Positions 1-9,447 of a stretch of DNA of 64,000 bases are shown piece after piece (the first letter of the stretch is position 1; the number at the start of each line of letters is the position of its first letter). Source of the DNA: Paenibacillus sp. FSL M7-0420 (lineage in GTDB: Bacteria > Bacillota > Bacilli > Paenibacillales > Paenibacillaceae); contig NZ_JBBOCJ010000001.1 in NCBI RefSeq assembly GCF_038002345.1, forward strand, positions 1,488,001 to 1,552,000, written 5' to 3'. The notes under the pieces are model-generated. The model was not told where the DNA came from. It saw only the letters and a list, made by a program, of their open reading frames with translations, and made no database searches. The position numbers were made by a program, and so were the translations under genes.

Positions 1-342
1 CTGCAGCCGTTCGTGGAGAATTCCATTGTACACGGCTTCAATAAGCAGCGCAGCGGCCATGTGTCGATCTCCTTAACTAAGGTAGAGGAGACGCTGCAGA
101 TTATAATTGATGATAACGGGGCAGGCCTGAAGCAGCCGGAGGCGCGGCCGCACAGGCGGCATACCGGCGGCTATGGCATACGGAATGTGAGAGAGCGGAT
201 TGCCGGATATTTCGGAAAAGACTACGGGGTTACGCTGCAGGAACGTGAAGAGGGAGGGACCCGGGTAGAGATTGTTCTGCCGCTGCTCACAGAGGCTCCG
301 GCACAGATACTGACTGCTTCTCTCGCTGCGAAGGAAGGCTGA
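1..342 (+). CDS. Sensor histidine kinase, YesM-like, C-terminal fragment
   Basis: This is the end of a gene that begins before the window; the frame is open from base 1 and stops at 340-342. The visible 113 residues are the ATP-binding domain of a histidine kinase. The N box reads LQPFVENSIVHG, typical of the LytS/YesM class. DDNGAGL forms the G1 box, and GGYGIRNVRERI, followed by GGTRVEIVLP near the end, completes the HATPase fold. The YesN-like response regulator starts 40 bases downstream on the same strand, so the two form a two-component pair. Such pairs usually control carbohydrate uptake or hydrolase genes in Bacillales. The sensor half lies outside the window, so the ligand cannot be inferred. 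Confidence 0.9.
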   Translation: MQPFVENSIVHGFNKQRSGHVSISLTKVEETLQIIIDDNGAGLKQPEARPHRRHTGGYGIRNVRERIAGYFGKDYGVTLQEREEGGTRVEIVLPLLTEAPAQILTASLAAKEG

Positions 343-381
343 TAAGGCTGCTGCGGGCCAGAGAAGCTTAAGGAGGCAGAC

Positions 382-1989
382 ATGATGTGGAAGATCGCTA
401 TTATTGACGATGAGCGCCAGGTACTTCAAGGGATGAAACGGGCGATTCCATGGGAGGAGCTGGGGGCGGAATGGGCCGGTGAGGCGCTGAACGGGGAAGA
501 TGGTCTGGCGATGATCCGGGCAACCAGCCCGGACATTGTAATCACGGATATCTATATGCCGGTAATGAGCGGCCTGGAGATGATGGAGCAATTAAGGAAC
601 GAGGGCTTCAAGGGCAAAATCATTATTCTGAGCGGTTATTCAGACTTCGAGCATGCCAGACAAGCCCTTCGGCTTCAGGTCAGTGACTATGTCTCCAAGC
701 CGATCAGCCTGCCTACGCTTAGAACGATCCTTCACAAGGTTATTGCAGAGCTGCTCAGAGAGCAGGAGAAGGTGATCAGACAAGGCGAGCTGGAGCTGAA
801 AATGATGCTGTATGAGCCTTTTGTCGAGAAGGAATGGGTCCGGTCCGCTGCGGTCGGCACCCTGGAGCCTTCATACCGGAACAATTCCCATCTTCCGCCT
901 TCGTATCATTATTGGCTGGAAGGCAGGCATGCAAGCATCGGGATCGAGCTGATCCGTGATGACCGGGCCAGTTCCTTCTCGGTCTCGGACTGGAATCTGC
1001 TGCGCTTCGCAGTCAGTAACATTGCCTGTGAGGTTACGCGCAAGCATTACGCTAATATGGAATACACCGAGCTGAACAGCTACCGGGCCTTGCTGATTAT
1101 TCATCCTGAGGCAGAATGCACGCAGCAGCTCGAGGAGCTGGGGACCCGGCTGGTCGACAGCATCCACTCGTATCTCAGGCTGGTAGTCCGCATAGGGATT
1201 GGAGGACTGAAGGATACCTGGACGAAGATTCCAGAATCGACGGAGGAGGCGTTCCGCGCTATGGATCACGGAGCCTTACGGATCAGTCCGGCCTATGAGG
1301 TGTACTGCTACCGGGAGAGCCACAGCAGCGGGCAGGACCGCGGGGTGCTCTTCCCGGTAAAGTTCTCCTACAAGCTGGCCGCCGCGATGAAGGCTTCACA
1401 GGAGGCGGAGGCGCAGCAGCTTGTATACGGATACATTACCGAGCTGCAAGCGCAGCAAGGGGTCTCCGCCAGCTACGTACAGATGCTCGGCAGCGAGCTA
1501 TGGGGCATTATCACCTACTCCCTGTATGAGTCCGGATTCGTGCTTGATGATCTGTTCACCAATGACCAGATTGCCCAGGAGATCGGCAACCTGGCCATAC
1601 CCGACCAGCTGGCAGGCTGGTTGTCCGCCAAAATCACAGCCATCTGTGCCAGCCGCCAATGGAAAGGCAGCAGCAAGCACCGGCAGGTCGTTGATTTCAT
1701 GACGAACTACATTCATGAGCATTATGCCGAGGAGCTTACGCTGGCTGATCTGTCGGATAAAGTGTTCATCTCCCGGAATCATTTGTCGATTATTTTCAAG
1801 AACATTACCGGGGAGACCTTCAACAACTATCTGACCCGGGTACGGATTGAGAAGGCCAGGGAGCTGCTCATGGAACGCAATATGCTGGTCTATGAAGTGG
1901 CGGAGCGGGTTGGCTACAAGAACATTCCTTATTTCAGCACGCTATTCAAGAAGATCACCGGGATGAATCCCACGGAGCTGATCAAATGA
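382..1989 (+). CDS. Response regulator with AraC-type DNA-binding domain, YesN-like
   Basis: This 535-residue protein has an N-terminal receiver domain (about 1-125). Its acidic pair is in IIDDE, the phosphoacceptor Asp is in VITDIYMPVMSG, and the conserved Lys is in VSKPIS. A long linker of unknown fold follows. The last about 100 residues hold two AraC helix-turn-helix motifs, LADLSDKVFISRNHLSIIFK and VAERVGYKNIPYFSTLFKK. This layout is that of YesN regulators paired with YesM kinases, and the kinase end lies directly upstream. An AAGGAGG site at 370-376 serves ATG 382 or the adjacent ATG 385. It probably activates nearby carbohydrate genes; the oxidoreductase gene that follows is a candidate target. 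The target sugar is unknown. Confidence 0.92.
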   Translation: MMWKIAIIDDERQVLQGMKRAIPWEELGAEWAGEALNGEDGLAMIRATSPDIVITDIYMPVMSGLEMMEQLRNEGFKGKIIILSGYSDFEHARQALRLQVSDYVSKPISLPTLRTILHKVIAELLREQEKVIRQGELELKMMLYEPFVEKEWVRSAAVGTLEPSYRNNSHLPPSYHYWLEGRHASIGIELIRDDRASSFSVSDWNLLRFAVSNIACEVTRKHYANMEYTELNSYRALLIIHPEAECTQQLEELGTRLVDSIHSYLRLVVRIGIGGLKDTWTKIPESTEEAFRAMDHGALRISPAYEVYCYRESHSSGQDRGVLFPVKFSYKLAAAMKASQEAEAQQLVYGYITELQAQQGVSASYVQMLGSELWGIITYSLYESGFVLDDLFTNDQIAQEIGNLAIPDQLAGWLSAKITAICASRQWKGSSKHRQVVDFMTNYIHEHYAEELTLADLSDKVFISRNHLSIIFKNITGETFNNYLTRVRIEKARELLMERNMLVYEVAERVGYKNIPYFSTLFKKITGMNPTELIK

Positions 1990-2101
1990 TGACACATATA
2001 ATCCGCTAGAGACAAGTATGATGATAGAAGCCGCGATGACGGAGCAGGGACTTGCGGCTGAGCTGCATCAACATCAATGAGTCATCAAGGAGGACAGGGG
2101 T

Positions 2102-3184
2102 ATGCCCGTTAACTTCAGCATTATCGGCGGAGGGGGATTCCGCGCACAGTATTATTTACGAATTGCCCGGGCCTTGCCGGACCTGTTCCGGATCGGCGGC
2201 CTTGTAGTCAGGGACCGGGCCCAGGGACAGGAGATAGAAACGGCGTGGGGTGTTCAGACATACCGCTCCCTTGACGAGCTGCTGCGCAGTGAGGACCCGG
2301 ATTTCGCAGTAGTCTCCGTCAGCGGCGGGGCGGCAATGAACTATTTGTACCGGCTGGCCGAGATTGGCCTTCCGGCACTTACAGAGACGCCGCCTGCCTC
2401 CAGTCTGGAAGAGCTGGAGCAGCTGCACAAGGAGCTGACCGTGCACGGGGCTTGGATACAGGTCGCAGAGCAGTACCCGTACCATCCGGTTCAAGAAGCA
2501 CGGCTGTCATTGATCCGCTCCGGCAGGCTGGGCAGAATCACCGAGACGACGGTTTCGGTATCCCATCTGTATCATGGGGCAGCCCTGATGCGCAGGATGC
2601 TTGGCATTGGGTTCGGGGAGGCGGTCATCCGGGGGATGCGGTTCGACTCCAGCTGGGTCGGCGGCCCAACCCGCAGCGGCCCTCCGGCTGAAGACAAGCT
2701 GATTCCGCTGCACAGGGAACTGGCCTGGCTGGATTTCGGAGACTGCTTAGGCATTTACGATTTCACCAAGGACCAGCACCGCTCCTGGACGCGCTCGAAT
2801 CATCTTAGCGTGCGCGGAGAACGCGGGGAGATCTTCGACAACCGGGTGCTGATCCAGCAGGAGAATCTGGTGCCTCTGCAAATGGAGCTGAAGCGCATCA
2901 ACCGTGGAGAACAGGAGAATGCCGAAGGCTATTACCTCCAGGGAATTATTTGCGGAGAGCAATGGCACTATACTAATCCGTTCATCCCTGCCCGGCTGTA
3001 CGATGACGAGCTCGCCATTGCGTCCTGTCTGGACAAGATGGCCCTCTATGCGGCTGGCGGCCCCGGCTTCTATGGACTGGAGGAAGCTTCGCAGGATGTA
3101 TACCTCGGCAAGATGATCGAGAAGGCCATAGAGTCCGGCGAAGCCGTAAGAGCAGAGCGGATGTGCTGGGCGGAGGGGAAGTAG
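2102..3184 (+). CDS. Gfo/Idh/MocA family oxidoreductase
   Basis: This 360-residue protein opens with a Rossmann segment containing GGGGFRAQYY, a GxGxxx-type dinucleotide-binding loop. It continues with the fold of the Gfo/Idh/MocA family, which oxidises or reduces sugars and polyols with NAD(P). The usual EKP signature is replaced by TETPPASS near residue 100, which is uncommon but seen in divergent members. The C-terminal half is a predicted alpha/beta substrate domain. A GGAGG site precedes ATG 2102. It follows the YesM/YesN pair by about 110 bases and is probably a regulated or co-transcribed sugar-metabolism gene. The substrate cannot be told from sequence. Confidence 0.82.
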   Translation: MPVNFSIIGGGGFRAQYYLRIARALPDLFRIGGLVVRDRAQGQEIETAWGVQTYRSLDELLRSEDPDFAVVSVSGGAAMNYLYRLAEIGLPALTETPPASSLEELEQLHKELTVHGAWIQVAEQYPYHPVQEARLSLIRSGRLGRITETTVSVSHLYHGAALMRRMLGIGFGEAVIRGMRFDSSWVGGPTRSGPPAEDKLIPLHRELAWLDFGDCLGIYDFTKDQHRSWTRSNHLSVRGERGEIFDNRVLIQQENLVPLQMELKRINRGEQENAEGYYLQGIICGEQWHYTNPFIPARLYDDELAIASCLDKMALYAAGGPGFYGLEEASQDVYLGKMIEKAIESGEAVRAERMCWAEGK

Positions 3185-3279
3185 GGTTGCGGCGGGGAGT
3201 ATAGCTGCTGGTTATGCTGCTATGCTCGCATTACGTCCACATGTATGCCAACTTACACTACCACCGGTGAAGGATGTTA

Positions 3280-3309
3280 TTGACGGTTGCAGTGTGGCGA
3301 TACTATAAT
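3280..3309 (+). promoter_or_regulatory. Sigma-A type promoter close to a terminator
   Basis: TTGACG at 3280-3285 and TATAAT at 3304-3309 are 18 bases apart, a near-consensus vegetative promoter. Transcription would start near 3316, only about 15 bases before the hairpin at 3330-3366. The product may therefore be a very short RNA, or the 3407 gene may be expressed only by read-through. Confidence 0.6.
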
Positions 3310-3329
3310 TTGTAAAACGGATGAAGCAC

Positions 3330-3366
3330 ATCCCGCACCTTGATTGATTGGGTGCGGGATTTTTTG
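3330..3366 (+). terminator. Rho-independent terminator
   Basis: ATCCCGCACC at 3330-3339 pairs perfectly with GGTGCGGGAT at 3351-3360 across an 11-base loop, followed by a run of T. It lies between the oxidoreductase gene and the 3407 gene. Confidence 0.85.
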
Positions 3367-3406
3367 TGCGCGAATATGCCTGATTTTATAGAGGAGGAAG
3401 AGAGAA

Positions 3407-4087
3407 ATGGGATTTGCTGAAGAGCATCAGAGATGGCTGGAGTATCATAAGAAACGCAGGACAGGGGAACGTCTGGACCGGCTGGACCGGGGCCATCGGC
3501 ATGGGGAGCAAATGTTTGTGGAGCGGGTATGGTGGCCGATTTTCGGGAAGTTGGATGATCTTCATCCGGAGTACGAGGTAGCAGACTGGCGGGGCAGGCC
3601 GTATTTTGTGGATTTTGTGTGGAAGCCGGGACAGGTTAAATTCGCTATTGAGATCAAAGGATATGGGCCGCATGTTCAGAACACGGACCGGACCCGCTAC
3701 CGCCAGGAGCTGAACCGGGAGATGTATCTGCAGATTGCCGGATACCGCGTCATCGCCATCCCGTACGATGATCTGGAGTCTGCACCGGAGCAGACCATCT
3801 CCCTGCTGAAAGCTTTGCTAACCCCAAGTTTGTTGAAAACCAGTTCGGAGGGAAGCGGCCAGTTTACGAGGATAGAGCGTGACATGCTGCGGATGGCGAG
3901 CCGGATGAATGGCATGATACGGCCGGTGGATGTGGTGAAGGGGCTTGGTATTGATCCGCGAACGGTGAAGAAAAACTTGAATAGTTTGTGTGACAAAGGC
4001 AAGCTTACGCCTGTCTTGTTACAAGGAAGTAATAGAATCTGCCGGTATGAGCTTGTTCCATCTATTATGGATAATGAGATATGGTAG
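3407..4087 (+). CDS. PD-(D/E)XK-like nuclease-fold protein with C-terminal winged helix
   Basis: This 226-residue protein is not a named family to me. Residues about 35-125 resemble the DUF559/very-short-patch-repair type of restriction-endonuclease fold. An acidic residue in YFVDFVW (D69) is followed by IEIKGYGPH (E82, K84), a D-x12-E-x-K pattern, and then by a helix and a YRVIAIPYDDL strand. Residues about 145-226 look like a winged helix-turn-helix (MIRPVDVVKGLGIDPRTVKK). The combination suggests a DNA-binding protein with a possibly active nuclease core. It starts at ATG 3407 with GAGGAGG upstream. It is immediately followed by the 51-bp repeat array at 4088, which may or may not be functionally linked. 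An inactive nuclease fold used only for binding is equally possible. Confidence 0.65.
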   Translation: MGFAEEHQRWLEYHKKRRTGERLDRLDRGHRHGEQMFVERVWWPIFGKLDDLHPEYEVADWRGRPYFVDFVWKPGQVKFAIEIKGYGPHVQNTDRTRYRQELNREMYLQIAGYRVIAIPYDDLESAPEQTISLLKALLTPSLLKTSSEGSGQFTRIERDMLRMASRMNGMIRPVDVVKGLGIDPRTVKKNLNSLCDKGKLTPVLLQGSNRICRYELVPSIMDNEIW

Positions 4088-4475
4088 ATAGTAACGCCTG
4101 ATCCCGCCAAAAGTGGGCGCGGGGAGGAAACGAGAGGGATAAATCCCTCTGATCCCGCCGAAAGTGGGCGTGGGGAGGAAATGAGAGGGATAAATCCCTC
4201 TGATCCCGCCAAAAGTGGGCGCGGGGAGGAAACGAGAGGGATAAATCCCTCTGATCGCGCCAAAAGTGGGCGTGGGGAGGAAATGAGAGGGATAAATCCC
4301 TCTGATCCCGCCAAAAGTGGGCGTGGGGAGGAAATAGGAGGGATAAATCCCTCTGATCCCGCCGAAAGTGGGCGCGGGGAGGAAATAAGAGGGATAAATC
4401 CCTCTGATCCCGCCAAAAGTGGGCGCGGGGAGGAAATAGGAGGGATAAATCCCTCTGATCCCCCGCAAGCGGCCA
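4088..4475. repeat. 51-bp tandem repeat array, type A
   Basis: Seven complete 51-base units start at 4100, 4151, 4202, 4253, 4304, 4355 and 4406, and a partial unit starts at 4457. Each unit contains the palindrome AGAGGGATAAATCCCTCT (8-base arms around AA), then GATCCCGCC, AAAAGTGGGCG and a purine-rich stretch. Units differ at a few positions only, for example AAAA or GAAA before GTGGGCG. Because 51 is a multiple of three, several frames stay open through the array and create false reading frames on both strands. The array sits between the 3' ends of two convergent genes. Confidence 0.95.
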
Positions 4476-4555
4476 CAAAAGGGCGCACGCCCAACCCCTC
4501 AAGCCGCGCCCCCCGGCGGCCATTCGGTCAGCCGCGCCCCCCGGCCGCCTTCCCC

Positions 4556-5599
4556 TCAAGCCCCGCCTCGCGGCAGCTTGATCGTGAACGCCGAGCCTTG
4601 GCCCGGCTCGCTGCGCACCTCAATGGTGCCTTTGCTCAGGCTGATGATGCGCGCAGCGAGCGGCAGGCCGAGGCCGTTGCCCCCGGCGGCGCGGGCGGGG
4701 TCGCCCTGGTAGAACTTCTCGAAGATGTGCTTGCGCACCTTCGGGGTCATGCCGATGCCGGTGTCCGCGATGACCACCGAGATCCAGGCCCCGTCCGGGT
4801 GGAGCGCGACCGAGATCGTTCCGCCCTCCGGCGTGAACTTGATCGCATTGCCGAGCACATTAAGCCACACCTGCATCATCAGCTCCTCGTTGCCATAATA
4901 CCGCTGCTCATCCAGCTCAATATCCAGATTCAGCTGCTTGGCGGACCAGAGGGATTCCAGCAGCAGCAGGGCCTGGCGGAGCTGCTCGTCCAGCGGATAT
5001 TCGGCCAGTTCGGAGAGCATCTCCTGGTTCTCCAGCTTGGATATCTTGAGGATGTTACCGGACAGGTTGGAGAGCTGCCGTGAGCTTTCAATGATCATTC
5101 CGGTGTATTCGTCATGCTCCTCCTTGCTCAGATTCTCTTCCTGCAGCAGCATGGCGTACCCTTCGATTGCGGCAATGGGCGTCTTGAATTCATGAGACAC
5201 ATTCACGACGAAGTCATTGCGGAGGGTCTCGATGCTGCGTAGCTCCTGAACCATAAGGTTGAAATGATGTGCCACCTCACTGATCTCATTGATCCGGTGG
5301 GACTCATTCAGGTAGATATTGAAGTTGCCGTCTGCAATCTCTTTGGCTGCCTTGCTGAAGTCTGTAATCGGGGCCAGGATCTTCTTGCCTACCAGGATAG
5401 TGATCGTGGTCCCGACGACCAGGCTGAACAGCATCATCGTGAGAACAGGCGGAAACGGATTGCCGTGCTCCCTGGTATGATTGCCCAGCCGGTAATACAA
5501 GAAGGCTGTGATTCCCAGGATGAAGACAAAGAATAGAATGATCACGAACACCATTGAGACGAAATACCACCATAGCCCCCTGTCTCTTCTCCGAATCAT
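4556..5599 (-). CDS. Membrane sensor histidine kinase
   Basis: This 347-residue protein has an N-terminal membrane helix (about 11-35), a short external loop, a second helix (about 52-72), and then a HAMP domain (about 73-125). The phosphoacceptor His lies in NVSHEFKTPIAAIEGY. The ATPase domain shows an N box (MMQVWLNVLGNAIKF), ADTGIGM, and GGNGLGLPLAARI. The start ATG overlaps the stop of the response regulator gene by four bases (ATGA), so the two are translationally coupled. The very short extracellular loop is typical of kinases that sense membrane stress or a partner transporter rather than a soluble ligand. The divergent ABC exporter at 6488 is the obvious partner and target. Confidence 0.92.
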   Translation of the reverse strand: MIRRRDRGLWWYFVSMVFVIILFFVFILGITAFLYYRLGNHTREHGNPFPPVLTMMLFSLVVGTTITILVGKKILAPITDFSKAAKEIADGNFNIYLNESHRINEISEVAHHFNLMVQELRSIETLRNDFVVNVSHEFKTPIAAIEGYAMLLQEENLSKEEHDEYTGMIIESSRQLSNLSGNILKISKLENQEMLSELAEYPLDEQLRQALLLLESLWSAKQLNLDIELDEQRYYGNEELMMQVWLNVLGNAIKFTPEGGTISVALHPDGAWISVVIADTGIGMTPKVRKHIFEKFYQGDPARAAGGNGLGLPLAARIISLSKGTIEVRSEPGQGSAFTIKLPRGGA

Positions 5600-6270
5600 C
5601 CCTGCTTCACCGCCTTATAGCCAAGCCCTCTGACCGTGACGATTTCAAAATCCGGATTGTCCCTGAAACGCTCCCGCAGCCGGTTAATGTGAACCACCAC
5701 CGTATGCTCATCCGACTCGGAGTCCATCCCCCAGATTTCATCCATGAGCTGCTGCTTGGTGAAAATTTTATTCGGATAAGAGATCATTTTATAGAGGAGA
5801 TAGAATTCCTTCTGCGGCAGCACGATGCGCTCTGGCCCCTGAATCACGGTTAACGTATCATAGTCGAGCACCGTTTCTGCCCATTCGATTTTGCGTTCGC
5901 TGATGATTTTGGCCCGGCGCAGCAGCGCCCCGACACGCAGGAGCATCTCATTCACATTGACCGGCTTGACCATATAATCATCAATGCCAACGAGGAAGCC
6001 CTGCTGCTTATCGGCAAAATTCTCCCGCGCCGTCACCATCAGGACCGGAAGCTGACTGTTGTTGTCCCGGATCATCCGTGTCAGCTCGAAGCCGTCCATC
6101 ACGGGCATCATAATATCGCAGATCATCAGATCGATATAATCCTTATCCAGCATCGCCAGCGCATCCTCGCCATTCACAGCCGGAACCGTGCGGTAGCCGT
6201 GTCTGGTCAGTACAGTACAGAAAAGCTGCCGCAGCTTGGCGTCATCCTCCACTACAAGAATAGTAAACAT
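5596..6270 (-). CDS. OmpR/PhoB-family response regulator
   Basis: This 224-residue protein has a receiver domain (1-120) with acidic residues in VVEDD, the phosphoacceptor Asp in MICDIMMPVMDG, and Lys in DYMVKPVN. The C-terminal winged helix (about 130-220) ends with VVHINRLRERFRDNPDFEIVTVRGLGYK, diagnostic of the OmpR/PhoB class. A GGAGGAGA site precedes ATG 6270. It is the first gene of the pair with the kinase and is divergent from the ABC exporter gene across 217 bases. It probably regulates that exporter and possibly itself. Confidence 0.93.
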   Translation of the reverse strand: MFTILVVEDDAKLRQLFCTVLTRHGYRTVPAVNGEDALAMLDKDYIDLMICDIMMPVMDGFELTRMIRDNNSQLPVLMVTARENFADKQQGFLVGIDDYMVKPVNVNEMLLRVGALLRRAKIISERKIEWAETVLDYDTLTVIQGPERIVLPQKEFYLLYKMISYPNKIFTKQQLMDEIWGMDSESDEHTVVVHINRLRERFRDNPDFEIVTVRGLGYKAVKQG

Positions 6271-6487
6271 AGGTTCTCCTCCTGGAACGGTTCCATGTTA
6301 TAGAACGTATAGCCTGTATAGATGTTCTGTGGTTTTTTTTTAAGTATACCTCATCAAGATCAACTTAATCTCAACCGGGAGTTTAGGTTTAGTTTATATT
6401 GGACGATTATACTGGGGAACAGCAGGACAGGAAGTGCGTCGCACCTACAGAGAATAAGAGTATAGGAATGGAAAGGGAGACTGGACA
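6271..6487. promoter_or_regulatory. Divergent control region between two-component genes and ABC exporter
   Basis: The stretch is AT-rich, with a T-run near 6332. TATACT at 6408-6413 is a possible -10 for the exporter, but no good -35 stands 17 bases upstream, which fits activator dependence. The direct repeats GTTTAGG and TTTAGTTTA just before it (about 6381-6397) are a plausible response-regulator site. This is inference from spacing only. Confidence 0.4.
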
Positions 6488-8866
6488 ATGCTGCAATTAA
6501 AAAACATTACCAAGAGCTATAAGACCGGTGAATTCACTCAAGTTGCACTGGATAAAGTAAATCTCAATTTCAGAGAAAGTGAGTTCGTTGCGATTCTGGG
6601 CCAGAGCGGCTCAGGTAAGACCACGCTGCTTAATATCGTCGGCGGACTGGATCAGTATGACAGCGGAGAGCTGATCATTAACGGCCAATCGACGGAGCGC
6701 TTCAAGGACAGCGAGTGGGATGCGTACCGCAATAACAGTGTCGGCTTTATTTTTCAGAGCTATAATCTGATCTCGCACTTAAGCATCACGGACAACGTGG
6801 AGATGGGGATGACACTCAGCGGGGTATCTTCAGCCGAGAAGCACCGCAAGGCGCTGGAGGTACTGGAGAAGGTCGGACTTAAGGATCATGTGCACAAAAA
6901 GCCGAACCAGCTCTCAGGCGGACAGATGCAGCGTGTGGCGATTGCCCGTGCGCTCGCGAACAATCCGGATATTATCCTGGCCGATGAGCCTACCGGAGCT
7001 CTGGATTCGGAGACCAGTGAGCAGATCATGGAGCTGATCAAGTCGATTGCCGAGGATAAGCTCGTCATCATGGTTACCCACAACCCTGAGCTGGCAGAGA
7101 ACTATGCAGACCGCGTGATCCGCTTCTCGGATGGTCATGCGATCTCGGACAGCAATCCGCTGCCTACACAGAAGACCTCAAGTGCTTATAAGCTGAAGCA
7201 GACAAGCATGAGCTTTTTCACAGCCCTCAAATTATCCGGCAAAAACATTGCCACCAAGAAATGGCGCACGGGGTTGACCGCTTTTGCCTCCAGTATCGGA
7301 ATTATCGGTATTGCCCTGATCCTGTCCCTGTCCAATGGCTTCGACAAACAGATCAGCTCCTATGAAACCGGGGCCTTATCCAACTTCCCGATCTCCATCA
7401 ACCAGACGGCAATGAATTTGCAGAATGCAGGTCCTCCAGGGCAGGAAACAACGGAGCTCCCCTCCTATCCGGCTGAGAAAAAGCTGTATCCATACGACCC
7501 TACGGTGAATTCAGCCATCCACACGAACGTGCTGACCAAGGAGTATATCGAGTACCTTGACGGAATCGATCCCAAGCTGATTGACGGCGTCTCTTACACC
7601 CGTACCGTGAATATGAACTGGCTGGTGAAGAATGGGGACAAGGCGTCGGTTCTGGATAAAAGCAAGATCACAGTAGCACCGTATCCAAGCAAACAGGGCA
7701 GTGCCTCGGGCAGCTATCTGGAGCAATACTATGATCTGCTGGAGGGGAAATTCCCGACAGAGAAGACGGATCTTGTGCTGATCGTGGATCAGTACAACCG
7801 TCTGACCGATGGAGCAGTGAATGCGCTTGGACTGGATTATGAAGCAAAGAGTATCAATCTGAGTGATCTGGTCGGAACTCCGCTCAAGCTGGTCATGAAC
7901 AATGATTATTATAAGCAAAATGGTGAACAGTTTGTAGTCAATGCAACCGGAGGAAATCTGAATGACCTCTACAACAGCCCCAAGGCAGTAACACTTAATA
8001 TTGTCGGTGTGCTGCGCGCACAGGAGGGGTCGACAATCTCAACGCTGTCGCCCGGCCTGGTCTACTCCGATGAGCTGGCGGCTTCCTTCATTGCAGATGC
8101 ACAGAAGTCGGAAATTGTACTCGCACAAGAGAAATCCGATATCAATGTATTGACGGGGCAAGCCTTGTCGGAGGGGGTCGCAGGCGGGGGCTCCAGTACC
8201 GGAATGGGCGAGATGCCGCTCGTGAACGCCGGAATGGCAGCGGCAGCCAACATGTCATCCATGACGAAGGAGAATGCCCTTGCAGCGCTGGGGGCCACGG
8301 ATATTCCAAGCGCAGTCTCGCTGTATCCGATTGATTTCAGCGCCAAGGAATCTGTAACGGCTTATCTCGATAAGTGGAATGAAGGCAAAGCGGCGGAGGA
8401 TCAGGTGCAGTACACCGATCTTGCGGCGATTGTGACGAATATTTCCGGCGGAATTATGGACGGGATTACGATGGTGCTGGTTGCTTTTGCGGCGATTTCC
8501 CTGGTGGTCTCCCTGATCATGATTGCGATCATTACTTATATCTCCGTAATGGAACGTACGAAGGAGATCGGCGTACTGCGTGCACTGGGTGCCCGTAAGA
8601 AGGATATCACGCGGGTGTTCAATGCCGAGACCTTCATTATCGGGGCATGCTCGGGGATTCTGGGCATCGGCATCACTTATCTGCTGACCATCCCGGTCAA
8701 TGCAATCCTCTACAACCTGACGGAGCTGAAAAATGTCGCCCAGCTGAATCCGCTCCACGCGCTCATTCTTGGTGTCATCAGCGTCCTGCTCACTATGCTG
8801 GGCGGAGCTATTCCGGCCAAGATGGCGGCGAAGAAGGACCCGGTGACTGCCCTGCGCAGTGAATAA
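6488..8866 (+). CDS. ABC exporter with fused ATPase and FtsX-type permease
   Basis: This 792-residue protein joins an ABC ATPase (about 1-230) to an FtsX/MacB-type permease. Walker A is GQSGSGKT, the signature is [15 protein letters not shown] and Walker B is [12 protein letters not shown]. The first membrane helix is near residues 255-275 ([20 protein letters not shown]). A large extracellular domain (about 285-645) follows. Three C-terminal helices then contain [21 protein letters not shown] and end in DPVTALRSE. Such proteins do not move bulk solutes. They extract peptides or lipid-associated molecules and often give resistance to antimicrobial peptides or export signal peptides. It is divergent from a two-component system with a short sensor loop, an arrangement like Bce-type detoxification modules, although there ATPase and permease are separate. 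Confidence 0.9.
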   Translation: MLQLKNITKSYKTGEFTQVALDKVNLNFRESEFVAILGQSGSGKTTLLNIVGGLDQYDSGELIINGQSTERFKDSEWDAYRNNSVGFIFQSYNLISHLSITDNVEMGMTLSGVSSAEKHRKALEVLEKVGLKDHVHKKPNQLSGGQMQRVAIARALANNPDIILADEPTGALDSETSEQIMELIKSIAEDKLVIMVTHNPELAENYADRVIRFSDGHAISDSNPLPTQKTSSAYKLKQTSMSFFTALKLSGKNIATKKWRTGLTAFASSIGIIGIALILSLSNGFDKQISSYETGALSNFPISINQTAMNLQNAGPPGQETTELPSYPAEKKLYPYDPTVNSAIHTNVLTKEYIEYLDGIDPKLIDGVSYTRTVNMNWLVKNGDKASVLDKSKITVAPYPSKQGSASGSYLEQYYDLLEGKFPTEKTDLVLIVDQYNRLTDGAVNALGLDYEAKSINLSDLVGTPLKLVMNNDYYKQNGEQFVVNATGGNLNDLYNSPKAVTLNIVGVLRAQEGSTISTLSPGLVYSDELAASFIADAQKSEIVLAQEKSDINVLTGQALSEGVAGGGSSTGMGEMPLVNAGMAAAANMSSMTKENALAALGATDIPSAVSLYPIDFSAKESVTAYLDKWNEGKAAEDQVQYTDLAAIVTNISGGIMDGITMVLVAFAAISLVVSLIMIAIITYISVMERTKEIGVLRALGARKKDITRVFNAETFIIGACSGILGIGITYLLTIPVNAILYNLTELKNVAQLNPLHALILGVISVLLTMLGGAIPAKMAAKKDPVTALRSE

Positions 8867-8917
8867 CCAGCCTCAGTCCAGATCCGCCAGATTGAAATAA
8901 TGAAATGACGAAATAAC

Positions 8918-8953
8918 AAAGAACCAAGGGAATCCGTTCCTTTGGTTCTTTCT
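8918..8953 (+). terminator. Rho-independent terminator after the ABC exporter
   Basis: AAAGAACCAA at 8918-8927 pairs with TTGGTTCTTT at 8942-8951; flanking A and T tracts would make it work in both directions. Confidence 0.75.
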
Positions 8954-9061
8954 GCATTTAATTTCCGCATGATAAATTGCCATAGATCACAGACATACAG
9001 GGATATTGTGGGATAAAATAACAGGAAATAGAGATTTAATCATGTATCCAGGAGGGATTAA

Positions 9062-9403
9062 ATGAAGACCAGAGGCAAGTTGCAGGTCGTTGCAGGTTTT
9101 CTTATGCTGGCGGCTATCATTACCTTGCACGATGTGCTGGAGAATCAGACGCTGAGAATCGTATTATCGATCACTGTAGCGGTAGCCGCTGCTTATTTTC
9201 TTTCCAAAATCAGTCTTCCGAAGCAGGTATCCGGCAGAACGATGACAGTAGCGTTAGTATCACTGCTGATATTCACTTGCGCATACCATATCCTTTTGTC
9301 CGTAGTTCTGGAGCAGAGTATATTTGCTAATGGCTTTTGGATGTTCTTATGCGTAATTTATTTGTTAATCTGGATGCGTGTCCGGCTAAGCCTCTCAAGA
9401 TAA
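9062..9403 (+). CDS. Small integral membrane protein of unknown function
   Basis: This 113-residue protein, with an AGGAGG site upstream of ATG 9062, is almost wholly hydrophobic. Four membrane helices are likely at about 8-27, 33-50, 60-83 and 88-108, with short charged turns and a basic C-terminus (RVRLSLSR). I do not recognise a family. It stands alone between the ABC exporter terminator and a convergent small gene. Confidence 0.65.
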   Translation: MKTRGKLQVVAGFLMLAAIITLHDVLENQTLRIVLSITVAVAAAYFLSKISLPKQVSGRTMTVALVSLLIFTCAYHILLSVVLEQSIFANGFWMFLCVIYLLIWMRVRLSLSR

Positions 9404-9447
9404 CGGCAGCCGCTTGCATTGGAAGCAGCCGGAACAGCAGTCTGGGA

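Noticed and set aside
3697..4559. Several minus-strand frames with repeated SEGFIP/RDQRDLS-type peptides
   Set aside because: They are translations of the tandem repeat in three frames, with no initiation site and no conserved protein.
4181..5083. A 300-codon plus-strand frame through array A
   Set aside because: It begins in the 51-base repeats, whose period keeps frames open, and then runs antisense through the histidine kinase gene. No ribosome site and no family features.
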